Source of the DNA: Sphingobium sp. JS3065
GTDB taxonomy: Bacteria > Pseudomonadota > Alphaproteobacteria > Sphingomonadales > Sphingomonadaceae
DNA length: 64,000 nucleotides
NCBI RefSeq assembly: GCF_026427355.1
Contig: NZ_CP102665.1
Location: forward strand, 124,001 to 188,000
Direction of reading: 5' to 3'
The first letter of the stretch is position 1; each line of letters begins with the position of its first letter. Below are positions 35,267-44,240 of the stretch, in pieces. The notes below the pieces were generated by a model that was given only the letters and a program-made list of their open reading frames with translations, was not told where the DNA came from and searched no databases. The position numbers and the translations under genes were made by a program.

Positions 35267-36379
35267 ATGGCAACTGAAGCTATTGTCGCCCTACTGTCCG
35301 CAATTGGCGAACCATTACGCCTGACGAACGCGCAGATTGCTGATCCACGCGCCGACGAATTGCTGGTCAAGATTGCCGGGACGGGCATTTGCCACACCGA
35401 TCTGACGGTGCAGCACGGCCGCTTTCCCTCCCCAGTCCCCATAATATTGGGGCATGAAGGGTCCGGCGTGGTCGTCGCGGTGGGTGACGATGTCGGTGAC
35501 ATAGCGGTGGACGACAATGTCGTGCTGACGTTCATGTCCTGTGGCGTCTGTTCATCCTGCCGGTCGGACGATCCCGCCTATTGCGAGAAATTCGGCCAGC
35601 TGAACATGGGCGGATATCGCGAGGACGGGAGCAGTGCGACCTGCTGTAACGGGCATGAAGTCGCCGGTCATTTCTTCGGCCAGTCGTCCTTCGCGACATA
35701 TGCGCTGGTGAACCGGCGTAACGCGGTGAAGGTCCGCCCCGATGCGCCCATTCACATGCTGGGGCCGCTGGGGTGTGGATTGCAGACAGGGGCAGGGACC
35801 ATCCTCAACGCCCTCAAGCCGGAAAAAGGCAGCAGCTGCGTGATATTCGGCGGCGGGGGTGTCGGGCTCAGCGCCGTCATGGCGGCCCGGCTGGTCGGCT
35901 GCGACCCGATCATCCTGTGCGAACCGGTCGAAAGCCGCCGGGCGCTGGGTCTGGAACTGGGGGCGACGATCGCCATCGATCCCCGCGCGGAAGGCGATAT
36001 TTCCGCACGGCTGATGGAATTGTGCGGGGGCGGGGTCGATGTCATTTGCGACACGACCGGCATTCCCGCCATGATCGAGGCGGCGGTTCAGGCGCTGGGC
36101 ATCGGCGGCAAGCTGGGCCTCGTGGGCATGAATTCGATGGATGCCATGGCGACGCTGTCCGTCGTTTCGATATTGAGCAAGGGTTTGACGATCAAGGGCG
36201 TGATCGAGGGTGACAGTAATCCCAGGATATTCATCCCCTATCTGGTCGACCTGTTCATGGCCGGGGAATTTCCCCTGGACCGGCTGATTTCCTTCTTTGA
36301 TATTTCGCAGATCAATGAAGCATTCGCGGCCCAAGAGAAAGGTGCCGCGATCAAGCCAATCCTGACTTTCGCGTCATGA
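35267..36379 (+). CDS. NAD-dependent zinc aryl/primary alcohol dehydrogenase
   Basis: 370 residues. Catalytic zinc: Cys42 in GTGICHTD, His63-Glu64 in LGHEGSG and Cys170 in GPLGCGLQTGAG; structural zinc: Cys92, Cys95, Cys98 and Cys106. The cofactor loop GGGGVGLSAVMAARL is near residue 195. The group oxidises benzylic or primary alcohols to aldehydes. It starts 11 bases after the second P450 with AAGGGATGCCCG before the ATG, so it probably oxidises the alcohol made by the P450s. Confidence 0.94.
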   Translation: MATEAIVALLSAIGEPLRLTNAQIADPRADELLVKIAGTGICHTDLTVQHGRFPSPVPIILGHEGSGVVVAVGDDVGDIAVDDNVVLTFMSCGVCSSCRSDDPAYCEKFGQLNMGGYREDGSSATCCNGHEVAGHFFGQSSFATYALVNRRNAVKVRPDAPIHMLGPLGCGLQTGAGTILNALKPEKGSSCVIFGGGGVGLSAVMAARLVGCDPIILCEPVESRRALGLELGATIAIDPRAEGDISARLMELCGGGVDVICDTTGIPAMIEAAVQALGIGGKLGLVGMNSMDAMATLSVVSILSKGLTIKGVIEGDSNPRIFIPYLVDLFMAGEFPLDRLISFFDISQINEAFAAQEKGAAIKPILTFAS

Positions 36380-36526
36380 ACCGCGCCTGCGTCAGTTGTA
36401 ACGCGCATCCGCGCCTGCCAGCTGCAAGATTGTGCGAACCAGGGACAATTGCCCGCAGACCGACATCGTCGTACAGGCGATCGCGTTCTCGCACTGTAGT
36501 TTTTCGAGGAACAAGAGAGCATCATC

Positions 36527-37534
36527 ATGCAGTCTTCCCCATTCGCCGATCCTTCAAGAATCATGGTCGATCACATGCTTGGCGACAACCATATCGCTTA
36601 CAGGCAACGTCTCGATGAATGTCTTGAAGATGCAGGTGTGACGGGCTCCGGTTCCGTGCTGGGACGAGCCGCTGCGACTGGATTGCTGGCTGGTCAGGAC
36701 GGCGATCTGTTGAAGTTGGCATTGGTGGCGGAAGCTTCGGCGGGCCGGCCTGCATTGCAATGCCTTGCCAGCGACCGATACAGCCTGCTGGCAAGTATGT
36801 TTGGCAGCGTCGAGCAGAAATCCGTCATCTTCGCGCCGTCACCGCCGATGCAGGCGCTATGCATCGCCGATCGGGCATTGGTGATCGAAGCAGCCCCGGA
36901 CGGGTTCGTTGCGAGTGGCACGATCCATTCGGTCCGCGCCGCAGCAAATGCCGAATGGCTGTACCTCGCCCTCTTCGAAGAAGGAGGGCGGGCCTGTTAC
37001 CTCGTTTCTGCTGCATCCAGGGGCGTGAACCGGAAGAATGCTATCGCGACCGGCTCGGCGGATGTGGAACTCGACCGCGTCTCACTTACCCCGGGTCAGC
37101 GTCTGACTGCGAAGCCGGAGGAACTGGATCGGCTGTTGGCTGTGATCGGCCTGTTCGACGGGCTTGAGGCTCTGGCCGCGGGTCAGCGTCTTTGTGATGA
37201 AAGCGTCGCCACGGCCAAGAGCAGGCCAGCCGGTTCGGCAACCGGATTCGACGATCAGGACGTCCAGTTCCGTTTGGCTTCCGCTCAGGCGCGCCTGATG
37301 ATCGCTTCGGGCTATCGCACCGCAATATTTCGCGACCTGATGTCGGAGAGGATCGATCCGTTCAGGGCGGCAGTGGCGAAACTGTGGCTGAGCGAGTGCG
37401 CCGAGGAGGTGGCACGCGTTTCGGTCATGGCCGGGCTGGGGCCACGGAACGGAACTTCGGAAGTCATTACCACGATGCTGGCGGACGCCATGCGGGGCAA
37501 CCTGCTTCGCGACCTGGTCGCCGAGCAATTTTGA
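36527..37534 (+). CDS. degenerate acyl-CoA dehydrogenase-like protein
   Basis: 335 residues. Only the C-terminal half is readily recognisable as ACAD: FRLASAQARLMIASGYRTAI then KLWLSECAEEVARVSVMAG. The N-terminal half (DECLEDAGVTGSGSVLGRAA) is much diverged, the FAD-contact SEP motif is missing, and no EGT Glu is seen. Such proteins occur as the second subunit of heteromeric ACADs. It is 36 bases before the ACAD at 37570, its probable partner. It starts at ATG 36527, with AAGAGAG upstream. It may have lost catalysis; a structural role is inference. Confidence 0.75.
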   Translation: MQSSPFADPSRIMVDHMLGDNHIAYRQRLDECLEDAGVTGSGSVLGRAAATGLLAGQDGDLLKLALVAEASAGRPALQCLASDRYSLLASMFGSVEQKSVIFAPSPPMQALCIADRALVIEAAPDGFVASGTIHSVRAAANAEWLYLALFEEGGRACYLVSAASRGVNRKNAIATGSADVELDRVSLTPGQRLTAKPEELDRLLAVIGLFDGLEALAAGQRLCDESVATAKSRPAGSATGFDDQDVQFRLASAQARLMIASGYRTAIFRDLMSERIDPFRAAVAKLWLSECAEEVARVSVMAGLGPRNGTSEVITTMLADAMRGNLLRDLVAEQF

Positions 37535-37569
37535 TGCCGCCATCAAGACAGGCGGAAAGAGGATAGCGT

Positions 37570-38757
37570 ATGCGCACAACGGCACGGCTGAGAATCGACG
37601 GGCATGATTTCAACGAAGAAATCTTCAGCAGCGAACATGAGATGTTCCGCGAAACCGCGCGTCGCTTCATTCAGAAGGAACTCGAACCCCACTATCTGGA
37701 GTGGGAGCATACGGAAATCGGATATCCGCGGGAAATCTGGCAGAAGGCAGCGGACGCCGGCCTGGTGGGACTGGCCATTCCCGAGGCTTATGGCGGGCCG
37801 GGTGCCGACCTGCTCTTCAAGATGATCCTTGCCGAGGAAATGGGCAAGTCGGTTGCGGGCGTCAGCACTGGCGCGACCCTGTTCAGCGCCGACCTGATGA
37901 CCTCCATGCTTGTGGAACAGGGGACCGAGGAGCAGAAGCAGCGCTATTGCCCGGGCATTCTGGCCGGGACCACGATTTCATGCGCCGGCATATCCGAACC
38001 CGCGGCGGGCAGCGACGTCAACGCCATGCAGACCCGGGCGCGCCGCGACGGCAGCGATTATCTGATCAGCGGGCAGAAAGTCTATATCAGCAACGGCATG
38101 CATGCCGACCTGTGCTATCTGGTCGCCCGGACCGACGAAGACATAGAGAAGGGGCGGGGGGCCCTCACCATGTTCCTGGTCGACATGGATACGCCTGGCA
38201 TGGAAAGGCGGCGCATGTCGACCCTGGGCGAACGGGCGGGTTCCGTTGCCGAACTGTTCATGGAAGACATGCGCGTCCCGGAAACGGCCATATTGGGCAA
38301 GCCGGGAATGGCGTTGCGGGAAAATCTCGCCTTCCTGTTCACCGCGGACCGTGTCGGCCTGGCACTGCGCGCCATTTCGGTCTGTCGGCTGGCCTACGAC
38401 CTGACTGTCCAGCACACCAGCGAGCGCCGGGTGTTCGGGCGGCGCGTGATCGATTTCGGCAACACGCGCGCCAAGCTGGCTTCCATCCGCGCCGATATAG
38501 AGGTGATGGAAGGTTTCAAGGACACATTGCTACGGCAATTCAAGGCCGGCCTGCTGGATCCGCTGACATCGTCCAGCGCGAAATACTGGATCTGTTCCAA
38601 GGAGTTCGAGATCGCCAATGAGTGCCTGCAATTGCATGGCGGCTACGGCTATATCACCGAATCCCCCATATCGCGGATTTTTACCTTTGCCAGGCTCGAA
38701 ACCATTTACGCCGGAACGAATGAAATCCAGCTCGGCACGATAGGCCGGCTGATATGA
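37570..38757 (+). CDS. acyl-CoA dehydrogenase without the usual catalytic Glu
   Basis: 395 residues. GISEPAAGSDVNAMQTRA, YLISGQKVYISNGM and LQLHGGYGYITESPISRIF show an intact FAD fold. At the EGT site it has IYAGTNEIQ (Ala), and at the alternative long-chain site it has VCRLAYDLTV (Arg), so both known base positions are empty. An Asp in YDLTV is conserved in its paralog at 42606 and is a candidate. It probably pairs with 36527. ATG 37570 has AAAGAGG upstream. It ends the plus run; the next gene is on the other strand. Confidence 0.9.
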   Translation: MRTTARLRIDGHDFNEEIFSSEHEMFRETARRFIQKELEPHYLEWEHTEIGYPREIWQKAADAGLVGLAIPEAYGGPGADLLFKMILAEEMGKSVAGVSTGATLFSADLMTSMLVEQGTEEQKQRYCPGILAGTTISCAGISEPAAGSDVNAMQTRARRDGSDYLISGQKVYISNGMHADLCYLVARTDEDIEKGRGALTMFLVDMDTPGMERRRMSTLGERAGSVAELFMEDMRVPETAILGKPGMALRENLAFLFTADRVGLALRAISVCRLAYDLTVQHTSERRVFGRRVIDFGNTRAKLASIRADIEVMEGFKDTLLRQFKAGLLDPLTSSSAKYWICSKEFEIANECLQLHGGYGYITESPISRIFTFARLETIYAGTNEIQLGTIGRLI

Positions 38758-38781
38758 AACCGGCCTGTCGCGCAGGATCGT

Positions 38782-39723
38782 TCAGGACGGCTTGACGGGT
38801 TTGCCGAGCAGGACGTCCGCGATGATCCTCTGCTGGATTTCGGACGTGCCCTCGAAGATCTTGGTGAGTCGGGTGTCGCGCCAGTGGCGCTCGACAGCGT
38901 GCAGGGTCGTGTAGCCCGCGCCCCCAAATATCTGCAAGGCCTCGCTTGTCACCCGCTCGGACATTTCGGATGCGAAATATTTGACCATGGAGATTTCTGC
39001 CCGGGCCGGGCGGCCGGCGTCGAGTTCCGTGCATACATGATACATGAGCTGGCGCGCAGCCTCGACCTCGGTCGCCATCGTCGCGATCTTGAACCGGATC
39101 GCCTGGAAGTTGGAGATGGGTTCGCCGAACTGGACACGTTCCCTGGCATAGGCAATCGCATCCTCCAGAGCAGCCTGCGCAAGGCCGATCGAAAGGGCCG
39201 CGGTATGGGCGCGCGCAAGCCCGAGCGAAGCGGCGGCGTCCTCGAAACCCTTGCCCGATCCGCTATCGTCCCTTGCCGGGACGCGCAGTTCTTCGAACCG
39301 CAGTCCCAGGTTTTCCAGCCGTGGTAGCCAATCTTGGGGATCGGGCTTCCGCTCAGCCCGTTCGGAAAAGTGCCGCGCGGCTTGTCGACGATGAGGTTGG
39401 TCGTGCGGGGGCGACCGCCTTCTGTCGCGCCCGGATCGTCGATCCGGCACAGCACGCTGATGAAATCGGCGCGATCGGCGAAGGTGCACCAATATTTGTT
39501 GCCGGTTATCACCCATTCGTCGCCGTCATGGCGCGCGCGACAACTGATACCGGAAAGATCAGAACCAGTGCCCGGTTCCGACAGCGCGGCAGCGCCAAGA
39601 TATTTGCCCGCCATCATCGCTGTGATCTTTTCGCGTCGTTCCGCTTCGTCGCCGGAAATGGCGCGGTAAAAGGCGTTTCCGCCGCTCGGGAGTGAGATAG
39701 GGTGAAACGATATGATCGGTCAT
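38782..39723 (-). pseudogene. acyl-CoA dehydrogenase, truncated and frameshifted
   Basis: The ATG at 39723 (AGGA upstream) gives MTDHIVSPYLTPE, then the ACAD frame resumes out of phase as FYRAISGDEAERREK, ALSEPGTGSDLSGIS and IGYHGWKTW. About 90 N-terminal residues are missing. Near 39312 one base is lost (W-E-L expected, GGGACTGCGG seen), and the frame continues as LRFEELRVPARD to IFEGTSEIQQRIIADVLLGK and a stop at 38782. The catalytic Glu was present. It is a dead copy of a normal ACAD, convergent with the intact ACAD at 37570. The deletion and the frameshift could also be sequencing artefacts, though two defects make that less likely. Confidence 0.85.
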
Positions 39724-39965
39724 GGCTGTTCCTGTTGGAACCGTAGCGTGCATATGGCGCGCCCTTCAAGGCTTGCCTGCAGTCGTCGGAAAGGATCGTG
39801 CTGGAAATAAATCGCCACGAACAGAGCCGGCATTGATGCGGGAGCCAGATTCTGCGCGACGATTTGCGGTAGCGTGTACGACCTCGCGATGAAGAAGAAG
39901 CGATGATCGTTACTGGGAGGGGCGAGGAGAGGAATCGCGACCGCCGACATAAGCTGGGCCTTCAT
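39720..39965 (-). CDS. small orphan ORF upstream of the ACAD pseudogene
   Basis: 81 codons starting MKAQLMSAVAIPLLAPP. I recognise no family. Two facts argue that it is or was translated: GAGGGG lies eight bases before ATG 39965, and its stop codon overlaps the ATG of the ACAD pseudogene (ATGA at 39720-39723), a typical coupling. A CACCATAT word lies 29-36 bases upstream. It may be the truncated tail of a gene fused by the same deletion that damaged the ACAD. Confidence 0.4.
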   Translation of the reverse strand: MKAQLMSAVAIPLLAPPSNDHRFFFIARSYTLPQIVAQNLAPASMPALFVAIYFQHDPFRRLQASLEGRAICTLRFQQEQP

Positions 39966-40342
39966 AAGATCATCCCCTCTTAAGACTTTGATTCACCATA
40001 TTTTCTACAAAGGCCGACAGGGCCCAGCAACATATGATGCGAGAGCATTACGGATGCGATCATGTTGCGCACCATTTGTTCTGATTGTGCCAAAAAAGGG
40101 CGGTTATGAAGGGCCGGCTGAACGGGAACCGGGACGGATGCGTATGGCTGCGGCCAAGGCGCGTCGGGGAGGCGCATCGATCGTGTCCCGTTCAGGTCGC
40201 CGGCAACAGTCCAAACGCAAAGATGAAGGCAGCAAGCTCCCGGTTCAGACCAGACTGTGATGCTTCCCGGCGACTTCTTTATTCGATGGGCATTCTGGTC
40301 CATGTAATCTGAAAACAGGACTGGGACGGGAGAGTTTGGCGC
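39966..40342. other. 377-base intergenic region without a recognisable gene
   Basis: This divergent region between the orphan ORF (minus) and the CoA-transferase (plus) presumably holds both promoters. It contains CACCATAT at 39994-40001. A 90-codon plus frame (39988-40260) has a highly basic, repetitive composition and no ribosome site, so I do not call it a gene. Confidence 0.5.
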
Positions 40343-42565
40343 GTGGGCGATGTTGGCAACCGCAGTGAAAATGCGACGGGGAAGGCGGCTTTTGCCGACC
40401 TGCGGGTGGTCGATCTTGGCGCGGGGATGTCTGCAGCACTCGTGGCGAAGCAGCTTGGGGAACTCGGCGCTCGCGTGGATCGCATAAAGCCTCCAGCTGG
40501 CGATCCGTTTTACGATGTCTATCCTGCCTATCGCTTCTGGCATCGTCACGCCGTCCTGAACGGTTCGGAAAAGGTCGCGGATCTGCTCGGCCGGGCGGAC
40601 ATCTGCATCGTGGGTGGAGAGGATTATCCGGGATTCCATCCTCAATTTCCAAGCGCGGAGGCGCTCAGCCAAGCCTTTCCCAGACTGGTCGTCCTGCAAC
40701 TGGTGGGCGATCCCGTGTTGCGGGACAGCAGCCATCCTGCCGTCGATTTGCTTGTCCAGGCAAGGCTGGGAATTGTCCATGAACAATATTCGGCCAAACC
40801 GAATGTGCAGTCATTTCCCATGCCCAGTTACGGGGCCGCCCTGCTTGGGCTGATCGGAACCCTCACCTGCCTGGTGGAGCGAGAAAGAAGCGGGCGAGGG
40901 CAGGTCGTTACCGCATCGCTCTTGGCCGGCGGCGCGATGTATTGGGGGCCGTTTTGGATGACGGCGGAAAGGCCGGATCAGGGGTTTCGCAGCATCACGC
41001 CGCGCGACGTACGACATCTGACTCTGCGCTGTGCAGATGCGGCATTCGTCCAGATCACGATGGCTGTTCCTGGAGCCGTCGCAGGCGTGTACAGCGCGCT
41101 GAAAATCGATGGTGAGGTGTGCGAAGCCGATCGGGGCATGCCGGACCAGTCGCGCGGACCGGCCGCATTCTTCGGCGATGTCGAGCTTTATGATCGTCAT
41201 GCCCGTGCGTTCGACCGGGTAACGCTGGTTCAGTCTTTGCGCGGCAATGGGGTGCCGGTAGAAGCCGTTCTCGACCCCGGCAAATGCTGGGACGATGAAC
41301 AGCTTCGGCTGAATGGCCTGATCCAAGTCGATCCCGAAGGGTGGGAATATGTGGGTAACCCTATACGCGGCGACTTCGTACCTGCATCGTTCGGGGTTCA
41401 GCCGGCAAGGCCGATCGAGCCTGATCCATGCGGACCTCCGCTCGCCGGTTTCCGGGTCATGGACTGCGGCATTTTCGTGGCGGGCCCTTATACGGCGAAA
41501 CTGCTGGGCGATTATGGCGCCGACGTCATTCGCGTCGAACCCCCGTCCGGTCCGGCGACCCTGAGCGGGGAAAGGACGATCATTTCCGCGAACATCGGCA
41601 AGCGTTCGATCCGCATCGACGCAAAAACGCCGGATGGCCGAACGGTGATCTCCCGTCTTTGCCAGAGAGCCGACATCGCCATGAACAATTTTCGGCCGGG
41701 GGTCAGCAGCCGCCTGGGCTTGGACCAGCAAACGCTGCGCGGCGTAAATCCACACATCATCACCCTTGAAACGACCGCTTACGGACCGGAAGGGCCAAAG
41801 GCTTCGGCACCGGGATTCGACATGGTGATACAGGCGCATTGCGGCTTGCAGGTCCGGGCCGGCGGGGCGGGGAACCCGCCGCTCTGCACCAGGACGCCGA
41901 TCGTCGATTTCACCGCGGGCGCCGTGGGAGCCATCGCCGTGCTCGCTGCGCTGTACGAGCGGGAGAAGACGGGTCGGGTCATGGCGGTCGAAACCAACCT
42001 GCTCAACATCGGTGCATGGATGATGTCGGAACTTGTCCGCTCGCCAACGGGCGAGAATTGCGGCGCGGAAGTGTTGAACAGCGCGCAGACCGGATTTCAT
42101 CCGTGGGAATGCCTGTATCAGACATCGGACGGCTGGATTGCGGTGGCCGCCCGTTCGGATGCCATGGCCGCAGAGTTTGCCGCAGCCCTTGGCGTGGAGG
42201 CGCCCTTGTACAGGCGGGATTGGGGAGATGTTGAACAGGACAGGCTGGCTGACAGGATCATGACGGGAACCACGCAGCAGCAGTTGCGCCGGCTGAAGGC
42301 TGCGGGCGTTTGGGCGGAGGCCTGCGTTCGCGACGGGTGGCAGGAGGAGCTTCGGGCCAGCGGCATCCTGCAAGGGCTTGACGACGCCGATTATGGTCAG
42401 GTGCAACATTGCATCGGGCCGCTGCTCCGGTTTTCGCGAAGCAGGACCGTTGCGAAACGGCGCCTGTCGGGAACGGTTGGCGTGGACAGCAACGAAATCC
42501 TCAGGGAGTTGGGCTTTTCACCCGAAGAACGCACCCGGATGATCGAAAATGGAACTGTCATCTAG
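40343..42565 (+). CDS. double-length class III (CaiB/BaiF) CoA-transferase
   Basis: 740 residues, almost twice the usual length. The first copy (about 15-360) has FADLRVVDLGAGMSAALVAK and AVDLLVQARLG; the second (about 368-740) has LAGFRVMDCGIFVAGPYTAK and PGFDMVIQAHCGL. The Asp of the catalytic motif (D-x-x-x-QA) is present in both halves, so both may be active or one may bind only. It would move CoA between acids. GTG 40343 has GGGAGAG eight bases upstream. It stands alone on this strand, convergent with the ACAD at 42606. A similar protein lies at 58899. Confidence 0.93.
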   Translation: MGDVGNRSENATGKAAFADLRVVDLGAGMSAALVAKQLGELGARVDRIKPPAGDPFYDVYPAYRFWHRHAVLNGSEKVADLLGRADICIVGGEDYPGFHPQFPSAEALSQAFPRLVVLQLVGDPVLRDSSHPAVDLLVQARLGIVHEQYSAKPNVQSFPMPSYGAALLGLIGTLTCLVERERSGRGQVVTASLLAGGAMYWGPFWMTAERPDQGFRSITPRDVRHLTLRCADAAFVQITMAVPGAVAGVYSALKIDGEVCEADRGMPDQSRGPAAFFGDVELYDRHARAFDRVTLVQSLRGNGVPVEAVLDPGKCWDDEQLRLNGLIQVDPEGWEYVGNPIRGDFVPASFGVQPARPIEPDPCGPPLAGFRVMDCGIFVAGPYTAKLLGDYGADVIRVEPPSGPATLSGERTIISANIGKRSIRIDAKTPDGRTVISRLCQRADIAMNNFRPGVSSRLGLDQQTLRGVNPHIITLETTAYGPEGPKASAPGFDMVIQAHCGLQVRAGGAGNPPLCTRTPIVDFTAGAVGAIAVLAALYEREKTGRVMAVETNLLNIGAWMMSELVRSPTGENCGAEVLNSAQTGFHPWECLYQTSDGWIAVAARSDAMAAEFAAALGVEAPLYRRDWGDVEQDRLADRIMTGTTQQQLRRLKAAGVWAEACVRDGWQEELRASGILQGLDDADYGQVQHCIGPLLRFSRSRTVAKRRLSGTVGVDSNEILRELGFSPEERTRMIENGTVI

Positions 42566-42605
42566 CGTTTTCTAAGCAGATGATGCCTTTTGCTTTGAAA
42601 ATGCT

Positions 42606-43778
42606 TCAGAAGAACCGGGCCATCGTCTTCTTCTGCACCTCGCTGGTGCCGGCATAGATGGACGCCAGCCGGGTCGCGGTGAATATCTGCGAAATGGGTG
42701 CGTCGGTCATATAGCCATAGCCGCCGTGGAGTTGCAGGCATTCGTTGGCGGTATGGAATGCGCGGTCGGCGAACCATATCTTCGCGGCTGAGGCTGTCTC
42801 ATCGTCAAGCGTGCCGTGGTCCAGCTTGTTTAGGACGGAATCGAGGAACGCCTGTCCGGCAAGGATATCCGCGCGGATTTCGGCCAGCTTGAACTGTGTG
42901 TTCTGATATTCGATCAATGTCCTGCCGGAAATCTTCCGATCCTTCGCATGTGCGACGGTCAGGTCGAAGGCCAGTTGCATGGCGCCGAAGGATCGGGCCG
43001 CGGAAAGCGCGCGATCCGGGGGGAACAGGAGGCGCAGGTTGTCGGACAGCCCGCACCCCTGCCTTCCCACGATGGCGGAGGCCGGGACGCGCACATCGTC
43101 AAGGAAAAGCTCCGCCACGCCCTGCGCCTTCATGCCGAGGGTGTCCATGCGCTGCCGGGTGAAGTTTTTTGCATCGCCTTCTACAAGGAACATCGTCATT
43201 GCATGGCGAGGACCGTCGCAATCCTCCTGGGTGCGGGCGAGAATGTAGAAAAGGTCGGCATTGCAGCCATTGCTGATGTAAACTTTCTGGCCGCTGATCC
43301 GGTAATCGCCCCCATCCTTTCGCGCAGTGCTGCGAAGCGACAGGACGTCGGAGCCGGCTTCCGCTTCCGTAAGTCCCAGAGCCTGATTGACATCGCCTGC
43401 CAGAATCGCCGGGAACCAGCGGTCCTTCTGTTCACGCGACCCGAATTCCACCAGCATTTCGGTCAGCATGTCGTTCTCGAAGATGCCGCCTACCCAGGCG
43501 CCCGCCAGCGAACGGCCCATTTCCTGCGCATGGACGATGCTGAAGAGTTGCGTGCCGCCCGGACCGCCCCACGCCTCTGGAACGAGCGTGCCGACAAGAC
43601 CGAGCCGGGCAGCCTTCTTCCAGATTTCCCGCGGCACACCACCTGCGGCAGGATCGCACCACGCGCGATAGTAAGGGTCGATTTCGTCGCGGATGAAACG
43701 ACGCAGCGTGTCGCGAAAAAGTTCATGTTCCAAACTGAAGGGCGTGAATGGGGAAGATCCGTCTGCACTTTTCGACAT
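42606..43778 (-). CDS. acyl-CoA dehydrogenase without the usual catalytic Glu
   Basis: 390 residues, a close paralog of the ACAD at 37570. FRDTLRRFIRDEIDPYYRAW, LTEAEAGSDVLSLRS, YRISGQKVYISNGC and LQLHGGYGYMTDAPISQIF are present. The EGT site reads IYAGTSEVQ (Ala) and the alternative site AMQLAFDLTV (Gln); only the FDLTV Asp is shared with 37570. The reaction may thus differ from normal desaturation. It starts at ATG 43778 with AGGA upstream. It is divergent from the TonB receptor region and convergent with the double CoA-transferase, a natural partner in acyl-CoA metabolism. Confidence 0.9.
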   Translation of the reverse strand: MSKSADGSSPFTPFSLEHELFRDTLRRFIRDEIDPYYRAWCDPAAGGVPREIWKKAARLGLVGTLVPEAWGGPGGTQLFSIVHAQEMGRSLAGAWVGGIFENDMLTEMLVEFGSREQKDRWFPAILAGDVNQALGLTEAEAGSDVLSLRSTARKDGGDYRISGQKVYISNGCNADLFYILARTQEDCDGPRHAMTMFLVEGDAKNFTRQRMDTLGMKAQGVAELFLDDVRVPASAIVGRQGCGLSDNLRLLFPPDRALSAARSFGAMQLAFDLTVAHAKDRKISGRTLIEYQNTQFKLAEIRADILAGQAFLDSVLNKLDHGTLDDETASAAKIWFADRAFHTANECLQLHGGYGYMTDAPISQIFTATRLASIYAGTSEVQKKTMARFF

Positions 43779-43979
43779 CGCACTTGTCCTGACGCGCTGC
43801 GTTTCCTGATGGCTCGTGCGCCAGCGTTCAGGAGGTGACCGGGCTTGGCTTGCCCAAACTGGATGCTTGTTGTTGGACTATTCGAATTGATCATGTCCAG
43901 TCCGCTTCCGGTTTGTTCCGGCCCCGGGGATGTCTGTTGTCCATTATCATGCGGGCCGAACGTCTGGAAGGAATGGAAA

Positions 43980-44033
43980 TTGGGAACGTTCGTGCTCGTT
44001 CATGGGGCATGTCACGGCGCCTGGGCGCCCTGA
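43980..44033 (+). pseudogene. 17-codon stub of an alpha/beta hydrolase, in a 462-base gap
   Basis: From a TTG at 43980 with AAGGA upstream, the frame reads LGTFVLVHGACHGAWAP and then stops. VLVHGA-x-HG-x-W is the N-terminal strand and oxyanion loop of MeSA-esterase-type hydrolases. The rest of the gene is gone. The gap 43779-44240 otherwise carries only what should be the promoters of the ACAD (minus) and the TonB receptor (plus). Confidence 0.5.
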
Positions 44034-44240
44034 CCTGATCGTCAAATGTCTTGTCGATCCGGCAACCCGGCGGCCCAGTGGATAGAAAGTGGAATTGATC
44101 GTTTCGGCGCTTCGGTGCGTAATCTTGATCCATTTGAGTCAATCGCCGACGCCGATAATTTGGTGAAAGAAGAAAAGGTACGAATGCACGTGACGCTGAC
44201 GTCCGGAAAACTGGCGGCAGGTTTGGTTCGGGAGAGGGAT

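Noticed and set aside
33834-35273. 479-codon minus-strand open frame
   Set aside because: Antisense to a P450 whose haem and I-helix motifs are intact.
40811-42409. 532-codon minus-strand open frame
   Set aside because: It lies wholly inside the double CoA-transferase, which has two clear domains.
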